From positions 3,968,001 through 4,032,000 of the forward strand of contig NZ_CP134195.1 of assembly GCF_031585635.1 (NCBI RefSeq): a DNA stretch of 64,000 nt, written 5' to 3'. The DNA comes from Paraburkholderia sp. FT54 (GTDB lineage Bacteria > Pseudomonadota > Gammaproteobacteria > Burkholderiales > Burkholderiaceae). Shown here in pieces: positions 1 through 8,929 of the stretch. The notes under the pieces were generated by a model. It was not told the origin of the DNA. It made no database searches and saw only the letters and a list, made by a program, of their open reading frames with translations. The position numbers and the translations under genes are program-made. Position 1 is the first letter of the stretch. Each line of letters opens with the position of its first letter.

Positions 1-212
1 CAGAAGAAACATGCGTCGAAACCCGCGAGCGACGCTTCCACCGCGCGATAGTCCATCAGGTCGGGCTGAATCACTTCGATGAGCCGCGGATCGAGCTGAC
101 CGGTGCGGCTGCGCCCGACCGTCTGGACTGTCTCGACATCGGGCGCGCGCAGACACTCGCGCAACACGCCTTGCCCGACCATGCCGGTCGCGCCAAAAAT
201 GAGGACCTTCAT
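1..212 (-). CDS. NmrA/NAD(P)-binding Rossmann-fold protein, N-terminal part
   Basis: This is the 5' end of a minus-strand gene that runs off the left edge of the window. The first codons give MKVLIFGATGMVGQGVLREC, a textbook Rossmann nucleotide-binding start (GATGMVG, the GxxGxxG class) as found in atypical short-chain dehydrogenases of the NmrA/HSCARG type. About 70 residues are visible, including a GRS segment that could contact NADP. The full length, substrate and function cannot be judged from this piece. It lies downstream of the SDR gene in the same orientation with a 130-bp gap, so it could belong to the same TetR-controlled unit. Confidence 0.7.
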   Translation of the reverse strand, partial: MKVLIFGATGMVGQGVLRECLRAPDVETVQTVGRSRTGQLDPRLIEVIQPDLMDYRAVEASLAGFDACFF

Positions 213-342
213 GATGCATGCTCCATGGTCGCGCGCGGCCAGCGCGTGTTGGTGAGTGCTTCGGTAATCGCCCGCAAGCGGGCGGCGACCGCCTTGTCTT
301 GCGATCGGCGGCCTCCGCCCAGTGCCCGGCTAGGCTGGCCCC

Positions 343-1218
343 TCACGCTGTCGTCGATGCGCCCGGAAACACCGGTAGCGGCGACGGCGCGGAGAAATCC
401 GTCGACTCGCTGACGGCACGCCACGCTTCTGCTTCGGCTGCGCGCGCCTTCTCGCCTTCTCCGCAGTAGTGCAATGCGTCGGTGCCCAACAGGAGATGCG
501 CTGGCAAAGCATCGTGATAAGCCAGCTTGAGCACCACTTGCGCGACCTTCGCCGGATCGCTGGCTTCCTGGCCGATGTACTGCGACAGCATATCCACTAC
601 TGCGCCGACCGATGGCACATAATCCGGCAGCAATTCCGGCGTCGCACCGGCCGCCTCGTTGCCCCACTCCGTTTTCATGCCGCCCGGTTCGAGCGCGGTG
701 ACATGGACGCCGAACGGCGCGAGTTCCTGGCGGATCACTTCGGTGAAACCTCCCACGGCCCACTTGGCAGCCTGATAGGCGCTCAAACCCGCGATGCCCA
801 CGCGTCCGCCCACCGAGGAAATCTGGATGATGTGCCCGGCGCGCTGCTGTCGCAGCACCGGCAAGGCGGCGCGCGTCACGTTGACGACGCCGTAGAAGTT
901 GGTGTCGATCTGCGCGCGGAAATCGTCCTCGGTGCTTTGCTCGAACGGCACCAGGTGACCGAAGCCCGCGTTGTTGACCACCACGTCCAGCCGGCCAAAT
1001 GCATCGACTGCGGCTTGCACGGCTTGGCGCGCCGCCTGCGGATCGGTCACGTCGAGCGCGACCGCCCGAACCCGCTCGCCATAACGCGCCGACAGATCCG
1101 CCAACTGCCGCGGATCGCGCGCCGTCGCGACGACCTGCTCGCCTGCCTGCAAAGCTGCTTCGACAATCTCACGCCCAAGTCCGCGGGCGCTGCCGGTAAC
1201 CAACCAGACCTTAGCCAT
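343..1218 (-). CDS. short-chain dehydrogenase/reductase (SDR)
   Basis: This encodes a 291-residue classical SDR oxidoreductase acting on an unknown carbonyl or alcohol substrate with NAD(P)H. The N-terminus MAKVWLVTGSARGLGREIV contains the TGxxxGxG cofactor loop. NNAG follows near residue 85, a conserved Ser sits before the catalytic YQAAK (YxxxK) motif, and the C-terminal substrate lid is longer than in minimal SDRs. The start was chosen at 1218 because GGAGTG lies just upstream; an earlier in-frame ATG at 1254 has no comparable ribosome site. It lies immediately downstream of a TetR gene in the same direction, and a sequence shared with the TetR promoter lies just upstream, suggesting local repression. 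Confidence 0.9.
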   Translation of the reverse strand: MAKVWLVTGSARGLGREIVEAALQAGEQVVATARDPRQLADLSARYGERVRAVALDVTDPQAARQAVQAAVDAFGRLDVVVNNAGFGHLVPFEQSTEDDFRAQIDTNFYGVVNVTRAALPVLRQQRAGHIIQISSVGGRVGIAGLSAYQAAKWAVGGFTEVIRQELAPFGVHVTALEPGGMKTEWGNEAAGATPELLPDYVPSVGAVVDMLSQYIGQEASDPAKVAQVVLKLAYHDALPAHLLLGTDALHYCGEGEKARAAEAEAWRAVSESTDFSAPSPLPVFPGASTTA

Positions 1219-1238
1219 ATTGCACTCCATGAAATTAG

Positions 1239-1260
1239 TTGAGCAAGTAATCACTCATTA
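1239..1260. promoter_or_regulatory. putative TetR operator in the tetR-SDR gap
   Basis: The gap between the TetR and SDR genes holds, on the minus strand, TAATGAGTGATTACTTGCTC. Its ATGAGTGATT core is repeated upstream of the TetR gene (1877-1896). The two sites flank both genes in the way autoregulated TetR systems usually do. Binding by this TetR is inferred. Confidence 0.5.
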
Positions 1261-1275
1261 ATGCGACAAAAAAAC

Positions 1276-1848
1276 TCAGTGCCGGGCGATCGCGTTCCAG
1301 AACGCGTCGAAGCCTGCCTGGCGATAACGCTCGGCCTGAGCCGGTTCCCGAACGATGAAATCCATGGTCGTCTCGGCCAAAGCGCCCATGATCGCCGACA
1401 GAAAAGCCGGCGGATGGTCTCGCAACGCGCCGCTCGCCACGCTGGCCTGAATCATGTCGTTGATGTCTGCGAATGACTGCATGCCCGTCGCTCGCGTATG
1501 GTCAGTCAAACGCTCCGACACGGCCAGTTGCGCCATGGCACGACGCTTGTTCGGTTGCGCGACGCCCCAGTCGACAAACTTGTCCCACACGTACTGCGCC
1601 CGCTCGCGCACGGTGGCGTGCTTCGGATAGGTCGTCATCATCACCTGGCGCAGTTCGGCCTTGATGTCGAGGTACAGGACGTTCAGTAAGTCGTCTTTGC
1701 TGTCGAAGTACGTGAACAGCGTGCCTTCCGCCACACCCGCCACTTTGGCGATGCGTGAGGTGGGCGCGCCCAGTCCCTGCTCGGCGATGACCTCGGTCGC
1801 AGCAGCAAGGATGGCGTTACGTTTGTCTTCGCTCTTGGGACGAGCCAT
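1276..1848 (-). CDS. TetR/AcrR family transcriptional regulator
   Basis: This is a 190-residue TetR-family repressor. The N-terminal helix-turn-helix is clear: residues 10-55 include AATEVIAEQGLGAPTSRIAK and VAEGTLFTYFDSKDDLL, which matches the family pattern of GVSEGTLYYHFxSKxxL. The remaining residues form the alpha-helical ligand and dimer domain, whose ligand is unknown. The SDR gene follows 57 bp downstream on the same strand, so the pair probably forms a self-regulated unit. A shared ATGAGTGATT element occurs upstream of each gene, supporting control by this protein. Confidence 0.9.
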   Translation of the reverse strand: MARPKSEDKRNAILAAATEVIAEQGLGAPTSRIAKVAGVAEGTLFTYFDSKDDLLNVLYLDIKAELRQVMMTTYPKHATVRERAQYVWDKFVDWGVAQPNKRRAMAQLAVSERLTDHTRATGMQSFADINDMIQASVASGALRDHPPAFLSAIMGALAETTMDFIVREPAQAERYRQAGFDAFWNAIARH

Positions 1849-1876
1849 GCGGATTCGTTTCTGCTACTGGCAATAA

Positions 1877-1896
1877 ATGAGTGATTGCTCAATCAT
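1877..1896. promoter_or_regulatory. putative TetR operator upstream of tetR
   Basis: ATGAGTGATTGCTCAATCAT contains two overlapping dyads (TGAGTGATTGCTCA and TGATTGCTCAATCA) about 30 bp upstream of the TetR start codon. It shares ATGAGTGATT with the site before the SDR gene. Autoregulation is inferred. Confidence 0.5.
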
Positions 1897-2260
1897 ATAC
1901 GCGAACATCGCCTCGTTCAAGCGATTTTTTCGGCTCACGCGTAATGGAATGTTTTCATCACGCGCCTAAATATATTCATTCCGCAAGAAATTCCACTTTC
2001 TTCGGTCATCGCGCACAACCTTTATAGAGACATATCCGATTTACCTTCAGTCGGCGAGCACGCGAACCGATATCCGGTAAATGGGATACCCATTTTGTGT
2101 CCGACGCCGATGTGCCTTCGCTTAATCCATCGACGTAAGACACCGAAGGACAGACCGCGCAAGCTCGCCGCAATGTACGGCGACCAGAGAGACGCTCCCA
2201 TGCCCGGACCTGAGAGTCCATCGCGAACGCATCCACGTTTCGTTATTGGAGGAAAAAATC
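1897..2260. other. intergenic region between tetR and the chemoreceptor gene
   Basis: About 360 bp without a convincing gene. It must hold the chemoreceptor promoter. The only clear signal is the strong GGAGGA ribosome site at 2248-2253 that fixes the GTG start at 2261. Confidence 0.6.
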
Positions 2261-4006
2261 GTGACATTGAAGCACCTCACCATCAAAGCCAAACTCATTG
2301 CTGGTTTCGGCATGCTGTCTCTTATCGTCGTCGCGGTTTGCGGGCTTTCCCTGAAGGCGCTCAGCGACTCGACCGATGGTTTTTCCGGCTTCGTGCACGG
2401 CATCAACGCGCGCGCGGACATGGCGGTGCAGGTGCGAACCGCCGTCGACCGCCGAGCCATCGCCGCGCGTAACCTCGTGCTCGTGACCAAACCTCAGGAT
2501 CTCGAGATAGAAAAAGCCGATGTGCTGCGCGCGCACGAAGACGTGCAAACCGATCTGAAGAAGCTCAACGACATGATCGCGAGCGCTACCGACACGTCGG
2601 AGAAAGCGCGCAGTCTCGTCGCCGAAATCAATCGGGTGGAGGCTTCGTATGGACCGGTCGCCACCGACATCGTCAATCTCGCGCTGACCAACAAACGCGA
2701 CGAGGCGATCGTCAAGATGGACGATCAATGCCGACCGTTGCTCGCCGCGCTGATTCGCGCAACCAACGCCTATGCCGACTACACGCATGGCCGCCAGGAA
2801 CAGATCATCAACGAGTACGCAGCGCACTATGAGAGCCAGCGCAATCTGCTGATCGCGATCAGCCTGGTCGCGGTGGCGCTCGCGATCGGCGCCTGCGTGC
2901 TGATCACGCGCGCGGTGACCGGACCGCTGCGCCAGGCGATCGACGTCGCGCGCACGGTGTCGAAAGGTGATTTGCGCGCGCGCATCAGCGTCGACGGCAG
3001 CGACGAAACCAGCAAGCTGCTAGGCGCCCTGCGCGAGATGAACGAACGGCTGACGAAGATCGTCGGACGCGTGCGCGACAGCAGCACGAGCATCGCCGGC
3101 GCGGCGCGCGAGATCGCCGCGGGCAATATGGACCTGAGCCAGCGCACCGAACAGCAGGCAGCCTCGCTGCAGGAAACGGCGTCGAGCATGGAAGAACTCA
3201 CGTCGACGGTGAAGCAGAACGCCGACAACGCGCAGCAAGGCAGCATGCTGGCCGCGAATGCTTCGTCGGTCGCGCGGAAAGGCAGCGAGGTGGTCGGCCA
3301 GGTGGTGAATACGATGCACGACATCAGCGATAGCTCGACCAAGATCGCGGACATTACGGGCATCATCGAAGGCATTGCGTTTCAGACCAACATTCTGGCG
3401 CTCAACGCGGCCGTCGAAGCCGCGCGCGCCGGTGAGCAGGGCCGAGGTTTCGCGGTGGTGGCGAGCGAAGTCAGAAGCCTGGCGCAGCGTTCATCGAGTG
3501 CGGCCAAGGAGATCAAGGATCTGATTGCCAGTTCGGTGGACAAGATCCGTGACGGCTCGGCGCTCGCCGGCGAAGCGGGCAAGACGATGGCCGAAGTCAC
3601 CCAGGCGGTGGCGCGGGTGACGGACATCATGTCGGAGATCGCGGCGGCATCGAGTGAACAAAGCCGTGGCATCGAGCAGGTCAATCTTGCGATTACGCAG
3701 ATGGACAATGTCACGCAACAGAATGCTGCGTTGGTGGAAGAAGCGGCAGCGGCTTCAAGGTCGATGGAGGATCAGGGGCAGCAGTTGAATGAGGCTGTGG
3801 CGTTTTTTCAGATTTTGAATGGTGGGGCGACGGGGGGTTTTGTTTCTGCTGGGCCTTTGCGTCAGGAGACGGGGCGGCGCGAGCGGGTTGTTGCGCCTGT
3901 CAGGCGGGCTGTGAGGGAGACGTCTGCGGCGGCTGCCGCGCCGGTTACCGCGTTGGCGACGGCGGTGACTGTGGTCGGTGTGGATGATGGGTGGGATAAG
4001 TTCTGA
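2261..4006 (+). CDS. methyl-accepting chemotaxis protein
   Basis: This is an inner-membrane chemoreceptor of 581 residues that passes ligand signals to CheA/CheW. A GTG start at 2261 follows GGAGGA with ideal spacing. A first membrane helix lies at about residues 10-32 and a four-helix-bundle periplasmic sensor domain follows. A second membrane helix sits near residues 190-210, then a HAMP linker (TRAVTGPLRQAIDVARTVSKG). The long cytoplasmic coiled coil contains the highly conserved hairpin tip GIAFQTNILALNAAVEAARA. The C-terminus is Ala/Val-rich and lacks a clear NWETF pentapeptide for CheR/CheB tethering. The ligand is unknown. It appears to be a single-gene unit. Confidence 0.93.
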   Translation: MTLKHLTIKAKLIAGFGMLSLIVVAVCGLSLKALSDSTDGFSGFVHGINARADMAVQVRTAVDRRAIAARNLVLVTKPQDLEIEKADVLRAHEDVQTDLKKLNDMIASATDTSEKARSLVAEINRVEASYGPVATDIVNLALTNKRDEAIVKMDDQCRPLLAALIRATNAYADYTHGRQEQIINEYAAHYESQRNLLIAISLVAVALAIGACVLITRAVTGPLRQAIDVARTVSKGDLRARISVDGSDETSKLLGALREMNERLTKIVGRVRDSSTSIAGAAREIAAGNMDLSQRTEQQAASLQETASSMEELTSTVKQNADNAQQGSMLAANASSVARKGSEVVGQVVNTMHDISDSSTKIADITGIIEGIAFQTNILALNAAVEAARAGEQGRGFAVVASEVRSLAQRSSSAAKEIKDLIASSVDKIRDGSALAGEAGKTMAEVTQAVARVTDIMSEIAAASSEQSRGIEQVNLAITQMDNVTQQNAALVEEAAAASRSMEDQGQQLNEAVAFFQILNGGATGGFVSAGPLRQETGRRERVVAPVRRAVRETSAAAAAPVTALATAVTVVGVDDGWDKF

Positions 4007-4171
4007 GCGTGTTGTTCTGGTTGGGCGCCGTGTTTGGCAGAGCATGGTCGCTTCGGATGCGCATCTTGGCTCTTTGTCTTTGGACGGCGCTTATCCATCG
4101 CATTTTGATCAATATGCGCAATCGATTGATGGGGCGGCTGTCAACGGATACCGTCAGACGCCGCCAGAAAT

Positions 4172-4207
4172 AAAAAACCCGCCGAGCCTTGCGGCTATGC
4201 GGGTTTT
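4172..4207 (-). terminator. displaced terminator of the tRNA-Ala gene
   Basis: Read on the minus strand, AACCCGC and GCGGGTT form a stem followed by a run of six T. It points away from the element and lies just outside the tRNA 3'-end remnant at 4241-4280. It was probably the terminator of the tRNA-Ala gene before the element inserted, and it could also end transcription of the chemoreceptor gene. Confidence 0.6.
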
Positions 4208-4240
4208 AGGACTTTCTCGTACAAGTTCAGACATGTTCGT

Positions 4241-4280
4241 GGGAGGAGGAGGATCAAACACCCGACCTTCGCATTGCGAA
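4241..4280 (-). other. attL: remnant of tRNA-Ala(CGC) 3' part
   Basis: The segment repeats the 3' half of the intact tRNA-Ala gene at 31909-31984. CCCGACCTTCGCATTGCGAA (4261-4280) is identical to 31934-31953. AGGAGGAGGATC next to it is also shared, with two mismatches between these blocks. The conserved block spans the anticodon loop to the T arm, the usual crossover region of tRNA-targeting tyrosine integrases. The acceptor end has decayed, so this copy is not a functional tRNA. Confidence 0.85.
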
Positions 4281-4361
4281 TGCAAAAATGTCGCCATACA
4301 CGTCGGTCTTTCTAGCCATATTCATGCTTATTTGCCACAATCCTGCCACATCGACTAAAAC

Positions 4362-5504
4362 ATGGGCGAGAAAGTGGCGAGCATTCGAAAGCGAGGCCCC
4401 TACCAATGGGAAGCTCAGGTCCGACGACGCGGCTACCCGGCTCAAAGCAAAACATTCGATACAAAAGCTGAGGCGGACGCTTGGGCCCATATGATCGAGT
4501 CGGAAATGGCGCGGGGCGTGTGGGTCAGCCGCAGCGAAGCCGAATCCACAACGCTGTACGAGGCGCTAAACCGATACGAGGACGATATCTCTCGAGCTAA
4601 AAGGGGAGCTGCTCAAGAGGCCTCTATCATTCGGATTTGCAAGGCCGTTGACCTAGCGAAGCGCCCCCTCGCCTCAATCCGCAGCTCGGACGTGGCCGCA
4701 CTCCGCGATGAATGGCTGAAAAGCTTTGCACCGGCGACCGTTTTGCGCCGCCTGTCTCTCGTATCTCATGTGTTCAACATCGCCCGCAAAGAGTGGGGCA
4801 TGGAAAGTCTCTCAAATCCAGTCGAGCTGGTAAGGAAGCCCCAACCCAACAACGCACGAACGCGACGCCTCGCATCGGCTGATCCTTCGATCACTTCATC
4901 TGATAGTTCCCTTCCTGAATCCGAACGCGGAGCCGAAGACGGTGAACTTGCGCGCGTTGCTGCCGCCAGCGGGTCGGTCTTGCTACCTTTCATCATCTGT
5001 ATTGCCGTCGAAACGGCCATGCGCCGTGGTGAAATTGTATCGCTGCGTTGGGAGCACGTGGATCTGAAACGCCGCGTCGCGCACCTGCCCGCCACAAAAA
5101 ATGGAACAGCACGCGACGTCCCCCTCTCCTCACGTGCCGTTGCTGCGCTCAATGAGGTGAAAGACTCCCGAGACAAAACTATGAACTTGGAGGCTGGCGA
5201 ATACGAAGCCGATCAGGGTCGCGTGTTCAGTATTCGACGTGATGCCGTAACGAGGGCTTTCGAGCGGGCCGTTGTCCGCGCGCGCAAGCTGTACCTTGAG
5301 GAGAGCAAGGAGGCCGGCCGGCGCCCAGACGTGAAGTTTCTAACGAACCTTCGCTTCCATGACCTTAGGCACGAAGCAACGTCACGCATGGCGTCGCTTT
5401 TTCCACTGCACGAGCTAACAAAGATCACCGGCCACAAAGACCCGCGCATGTTGATGCGCTACTATCATCCACGAGCCGAGGATCTAGCAAAGAAACTGGG
5501 ATGA
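4362..5504 (+). CDS. int: site-specific tyrosine recombinase (element integrase)
   Basis: This is a phage-type integrase of 380 residues that would recombine the attachment sites in tRNA-Ala. An N-terminal Arm-binding-like segment (residues 1-60) precedes a core-binding SAM-like domain. The catalytic domain shows Arg221 in AMRRGEI, the HxxR box at H333-DL-R336, His358 in TGHKD, and the Tyr nucleophile at 367 or 368 in MRYYH. It starts about 80 bp inside attL, transcribed into the element, as is usual for integrases of tRNA-inserted islands. No excisionase lies next to it; the small HTH protein at 31358-31657 at the other end is a candidate. Confidence 0.93.
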   Translation: MGEKVASIRKRGPYQWEAQVRRRGYPAQSKTFDTKAEADAWAHMIESEMARGVWVSRSEAESTTLYEALNRYEDDISRAKRGAAQEASIIRICKAVDLAKRPLASIRSSDVAALRDEWLKSFAPATVLRRLSLVSHVFNIARKEWGMESLSNPVELVRKPQPNNARTRRLASADPSITSSDSSLPESERGAEDGELARVAAASGSVLLPFIICIAVETAMRRGEIVSLRWEHVDLKRRVAHLPATKNGTARDVPLSSRAVAALNEVKDSRDKTMNLEAGEYEADQGRVFSIRRDAVTRAFERAVVRARKLYLEESKEAGRRPDVKFLTNLRFHDLRHEATSRMASLFPLHELTKITGHKDPRMLMRYYHPRAEDLAKKLG

Positions 5505-5969
5505 CAAACGGTAGCTAACCTCGGCCGATCGAAAACCGGCGCTCCCCCAAATCTGCAGGTAGGCAAAACGATCATCATCGAAGGCATATGCCTAGCGGAG
5601 ACGCCGCGATACTCTCCGCTGATAAACGCGCATAGTTCGACTATCGAGTCCCTGGGCTGCCGACGCGTCTCCGTGTCCCCAGTGTTCGTGCTTGGACGGC
5701 GTCCGCCAACTCCAGACTATCTTGCCAGCTTACGTTGAGCGTCTGCACATCAATTTTGGCGACCGTGTGGACTGTGACAATCAGTGGTCGACCGGCCGTG
5801 CTGCTGAGACTGTCCAACTGTGTGGTGAGGTGGTGTGACCGTCGTGCCAACTGCATTACTAATTTTGGTGATCGCGAATATTACCGAAGCAAAAACTGAG
5901 ATAGCAAATCGCTCAATGTTGTAACATTCCGAGTCGCTGTTGTTTTAGCTCATTCGCTACGAGGCCTTC
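5505..5969. other. intergenic region, no gene seen
   Basis: 465 bp between the integrase and the MmeI-like gene. No convincing coding sequence was seen. The last 120 bp are AT-rich and probably carry the promoter of the restriction gene. Confidence 0.5.
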
Positions 5970-8909
5970 GTGTCACAAACCGTCGAACTGATAAAAAATT
6001 TTGTTAAATACGCCACCTCACTAGACGGTGACGAGAAAGGGGAAGCACAGGTTTTTTGTGATCGCTTGTTTAAAGCATTCGGGCATGCAGGATATAAGGA
6101 AGCCGGTGCATCGCTGGAATTTCGCATTAAGAAATCCTCTACAAAAGGCACAAGCTTCGCAGATCTGATGTGGAAGCCACGTGTGCTGATAGAAATGAAA
6201 AAGCGTGGCGAAAAACTAAATCAACACTATCGTCAAGCATTCGATTATTGGCTTAATGCGGTACCCTCCCGACCGCGTTATGTCATTTTATGCAATTTTG
6301 ATGAATTTCAGGTTTACGACTTTGATCGGCAGATGAATGAACCTGTCGATACGTTGACACTTGAAGAACTACCGCGGCGTTATTCTGCATTAAACTTTTT
6401 ATTCCCTGATGACCCGGAACCTGTTTTTGGCAACGATCGAACCGAAGTCTCAAAAAGGGCGGCCGTTCAAATGGCCGCTCTATTTAAATCTTTAATTTCA
6501 AGGAAAATCGATCCGATAGATCGACTAAAAGCACAACGATTCGTACTACAGCTAGTGATCGCAATGTTTGCAGAAGATATAGATCTGCTACCAGCATCCA
6601 CCGTTTCTGGAATCGTAAACGATTGTCTTAACAAAAAGCAAAGCTCTTACGACTTATTTGGCGGTTTATTCAGGCAGATGAATAACCCTGCGCCAGCTGC
6701 CGGCGGACGTTTCAAGGGCGTGCCTTATTTCAACGGCGGATTATTTGCGAACGTAGATCCGATTGAACTTTCCAAGGCAGAACTTGAGCTGATCGGCTGG
6801 AGGAGCGAGGACGGAGGAGCGTCGACAGAAAACTGGGCCACCGTAAACCCTGCAATTTTTGGAACGCTTTTCGAGCAGAGTATGGATGTCGATGTCAGAC
6901 ATCAACATGGTCGACATTTTACTTCCGAAGCCGATATTCAACGCGTCATCGGCCCAACCCTTGTGAAACCTTGGGCAGAGCGTATCGCAGCAGCGACAAC
7001 GGCAACCGATTTACGGAAATTGCGAAAAGAATTGGCAACTTTTCGTGTATTGGACCCGGCGTGCGGTAGCGGGAATTTTCTTTACGTCGCATTTCGTGAA
7101 CTTGCCCGCTTGGATTTAAGCATCATGCTGCGACTCCAATCGGAGTTCAGTCGCCGCATTTTCGAGGAACAAGCAAAGGTGGTATGCGCGATCAATCCGA
7201 AGCAGTTCTTTGGACTCGATAACGATGCATTCGGTGTCGAGCTTGGCAAGGTCACGCTGATGCTCGCAAAGAAGCTCGCTCTGGATGCAGCTGTCGAAAG
7301 CTTCTCGGAGGGTGAGCACAAATATGCCAAAGGCACCCACGAGATCGAATTTGAAGCGGATCAGGCGCTTCCGTTGGACAATTTGGACGATAACATTCGC
7401 TGCGTCGATGCGTTGTTCACTGACTGGCCTCATGTCGACGCTATTGTTGGGAACCCGCCGTATCAAGCCAAAAATAAAGCGCAAGGAGAACTCACGCCCG
7501 CCTACCTCAAGCGATTGCGCACGCGCCATCCAGAGATCGACGGTCGGGCAGATTTTTGTGTTTATTGGTTGCGACTAGCTCACGATCACCTGCAACCGGG
7601 TCAGCGCGCAGGACTCGTCGCGACGAACACAATCAGACAAAATTATTCACGGGAAGGTGGCTTAGATTACGTCGTAGGAAACGGCGGAGTAATCACCGAA
7701 GCTGTGTCCAGTATGATTTGGCCTGGGGAGGCGGTCGTCCACGTATCTATCGCAAACTGGATTAAAGGCGCTCAAAAGGGAAAAAAGCGTCTTCACATTC
7801 AGGACGGAAACAACGTAAACGAGGGTTGGCGTTACGAGGACCTGGATACCATTGGTCCAGCATTATCATTTTCATTTGATGTGACGAAAGCAAAAAAACT
7901 ACTCGTGAACGCGAGATCGGGAAACTGCTTTCAAGGGCAAACTCATGGACACGAAGGGTTTTTAGTGGACGCAGATGTAGCTCGCGCAATTATTAAAAAT
8001 AAATCCGCCTACAAAGCGGTATTAAAGCCTTTTCTGATCACCGACGATCTGGTTGGAAATGTCGAAAGCAGTCCATCTCGCTACGTAATTGATTTTAGTG
8101 GGATGGAGTTACTTGACGCGGAGAAGTACGCCGACCTGTTTGAGACCGTCAAAAAGGTAGTTCTTCCTCAGCGAAAGAAAGCAGCAAAAGAGGAAGAAAC
8201 GAGAAACGATGAGATATTGGCCGAAAATCCAGGTGCAAATGTAAATCGCCATCATGCCAATTTCCTTAGAAAATGGTGGCAAATGTCCTACCCCCGCGGT
8301 GACTTAATGGCATCGCTCAAACCCTTGAAGCGCTATATCGTCTGCGGCCAAGTTACTAAACGACCCATATTCGATTTTGTAAGTACAAAGATCAATCCAA
8401 ATGCGGCGCTAACAGTATTTCCTTTTGACGATGACTATACCTTCGGAATTTTACAATCCAACATCCATTGGGCGTGGTTCGTAGAGCGATGTTCCACGCT
8501 CAAGTCAGATCCGCGATACACGTCAAACACCGTATTTGATTCGTTTCCATGGCCACAACATCCGACCTTGGCGGCGGCAAAAAAAGTAGCACGAGCCGCC
8601 GTAGCGTTCAGAGAAGAGCGAGCGATGCTTCGGGAAAAGCATCAATTACCATTTCGCGATTTATACAGACGACTTGAGGGCCCGGGAGAGAATAGTTTGA
8701 AAAAGAAGCAAGCCGCTTTAGATCTGGCCGTCCGAGACGCTTATGGAATGTCGGGGCGGGATGACACACTTAAATTCCTGTTAGCCTTGAATAATAAATT
8801 GGCTGGTGACGAGGCCGCCAAGAAAGCTATTCAAGGTCCGGGCCTCCCTCCGAGTGTTATCGACCGTCGTGAGTTTGTGACCGATGACTGTATTCGCCCG
8901 GTGATGTAG
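5970..8909 (+). CDS. MmeI-like type IIL restriction-modification enzyme
   Basis: This is a single-chain protein of 979 residues that both cuts and methylates DNA. The N-terminal nuclease shows D65-X9-E75-M-K77, the D-X9-EXK spacing seen in MmeI. After a helical spacer comes the adenine methyltransferase: motif I DPACGSGNF with D362, and motif IV NPPY starting at N495. The rest fits a target recognition domain and a short C-terminal helical domain. Its length resembles MmeI-family enzymes of about 900-1000 residues. Such enzymes typically methylate one strand and need no separate subunit. A GTG start at 5970 has only a weak GAGG ahead. The gene is visibly more AT-rich than the chromosome, indicating transfer. 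The target site cannot be read from sequence. Confidence 0.88.
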   Translation: MSQTVELIKNFVKYATSLDGDEKGEAQVFCDRLFKAFGHAGYKEAGASLEFRIKKSSTKGTSFADLMWKPRVLIEMKKRGEKLNQHYRQAFDYWLNAVPSRPRYVILCNFDEFQVYDFDRQMNEPVDTLTLEELPRRYSALNFLFPDDPEPVFGNDRTEVSKRAAVQMAALFKSLISRKIDPIDRLKAQRFVLQLVIAMFAEDIDLLPASTVSGIVNDCLNKKQSSYDLFGGLFRQMNNPAPAAGGRFKGVPYFNGGLFANVDPIELSKAELELIGWRSEDGGASTENWATVNPAIFGTLFEQSMDVDVRHQHGRHFTSEADIQRVIGPTLVKPWAERIAAATTATDLRKLRKELATFRVLDPACGSGNFLYVAFRELARLDLSIMLRLQSEFSRRIFEEQAKVVCAINPKQFFGLDNDAFGVELGKVTLMLAKKLALDAAVESFSEGEHKYAKGTHEIEFEADQALPLDNLDDNIRCVDALFTDWPHVDAIVGNPPYQAKNKAQGELTPAYLKRLRTRHPEIDGRADFCVYWLRLAHDHLQPGQRAGLVATNTIRQNYSREGGLDYVVGNGGVITEAVSSMIWPGEAVVHVSIANWIKGAQKGKKRLHIQDGNNVNEGWRYEDLDTIGPALSFSFDVTKAKKLLVNARSGNCFQGQTHGHEGFLVDADVARAIIKNKSAYKAVLKPFLITDDLVGNVESSPSRYVIDFSGMELLDAEKYADLFETVKKVVLPQRKKAAKEEETRNDEILAENPGANVNRHHANFLRKWWQMSYPRGDLMASLKPLKRYIVCGQVTKRPIFDFVSTKINPNAALTVFPFDDDYTFGILQSNIHWAWFVERCSTLKSDPRYTSNTVFDSFPWPQHPTLAAAKKVARAAVAFREERAMLREKHQLPFRDLYRRLEGPGENSLKKKQAALDLAVRDAYGMSGRDDTLKFLLALNNKLAGDEAAKKAIQGPGLPPSVIDRREFVTDDCIRPVM

Positions 8910-8929
8910 TTGCTAGTTCGCCGTTTAGA

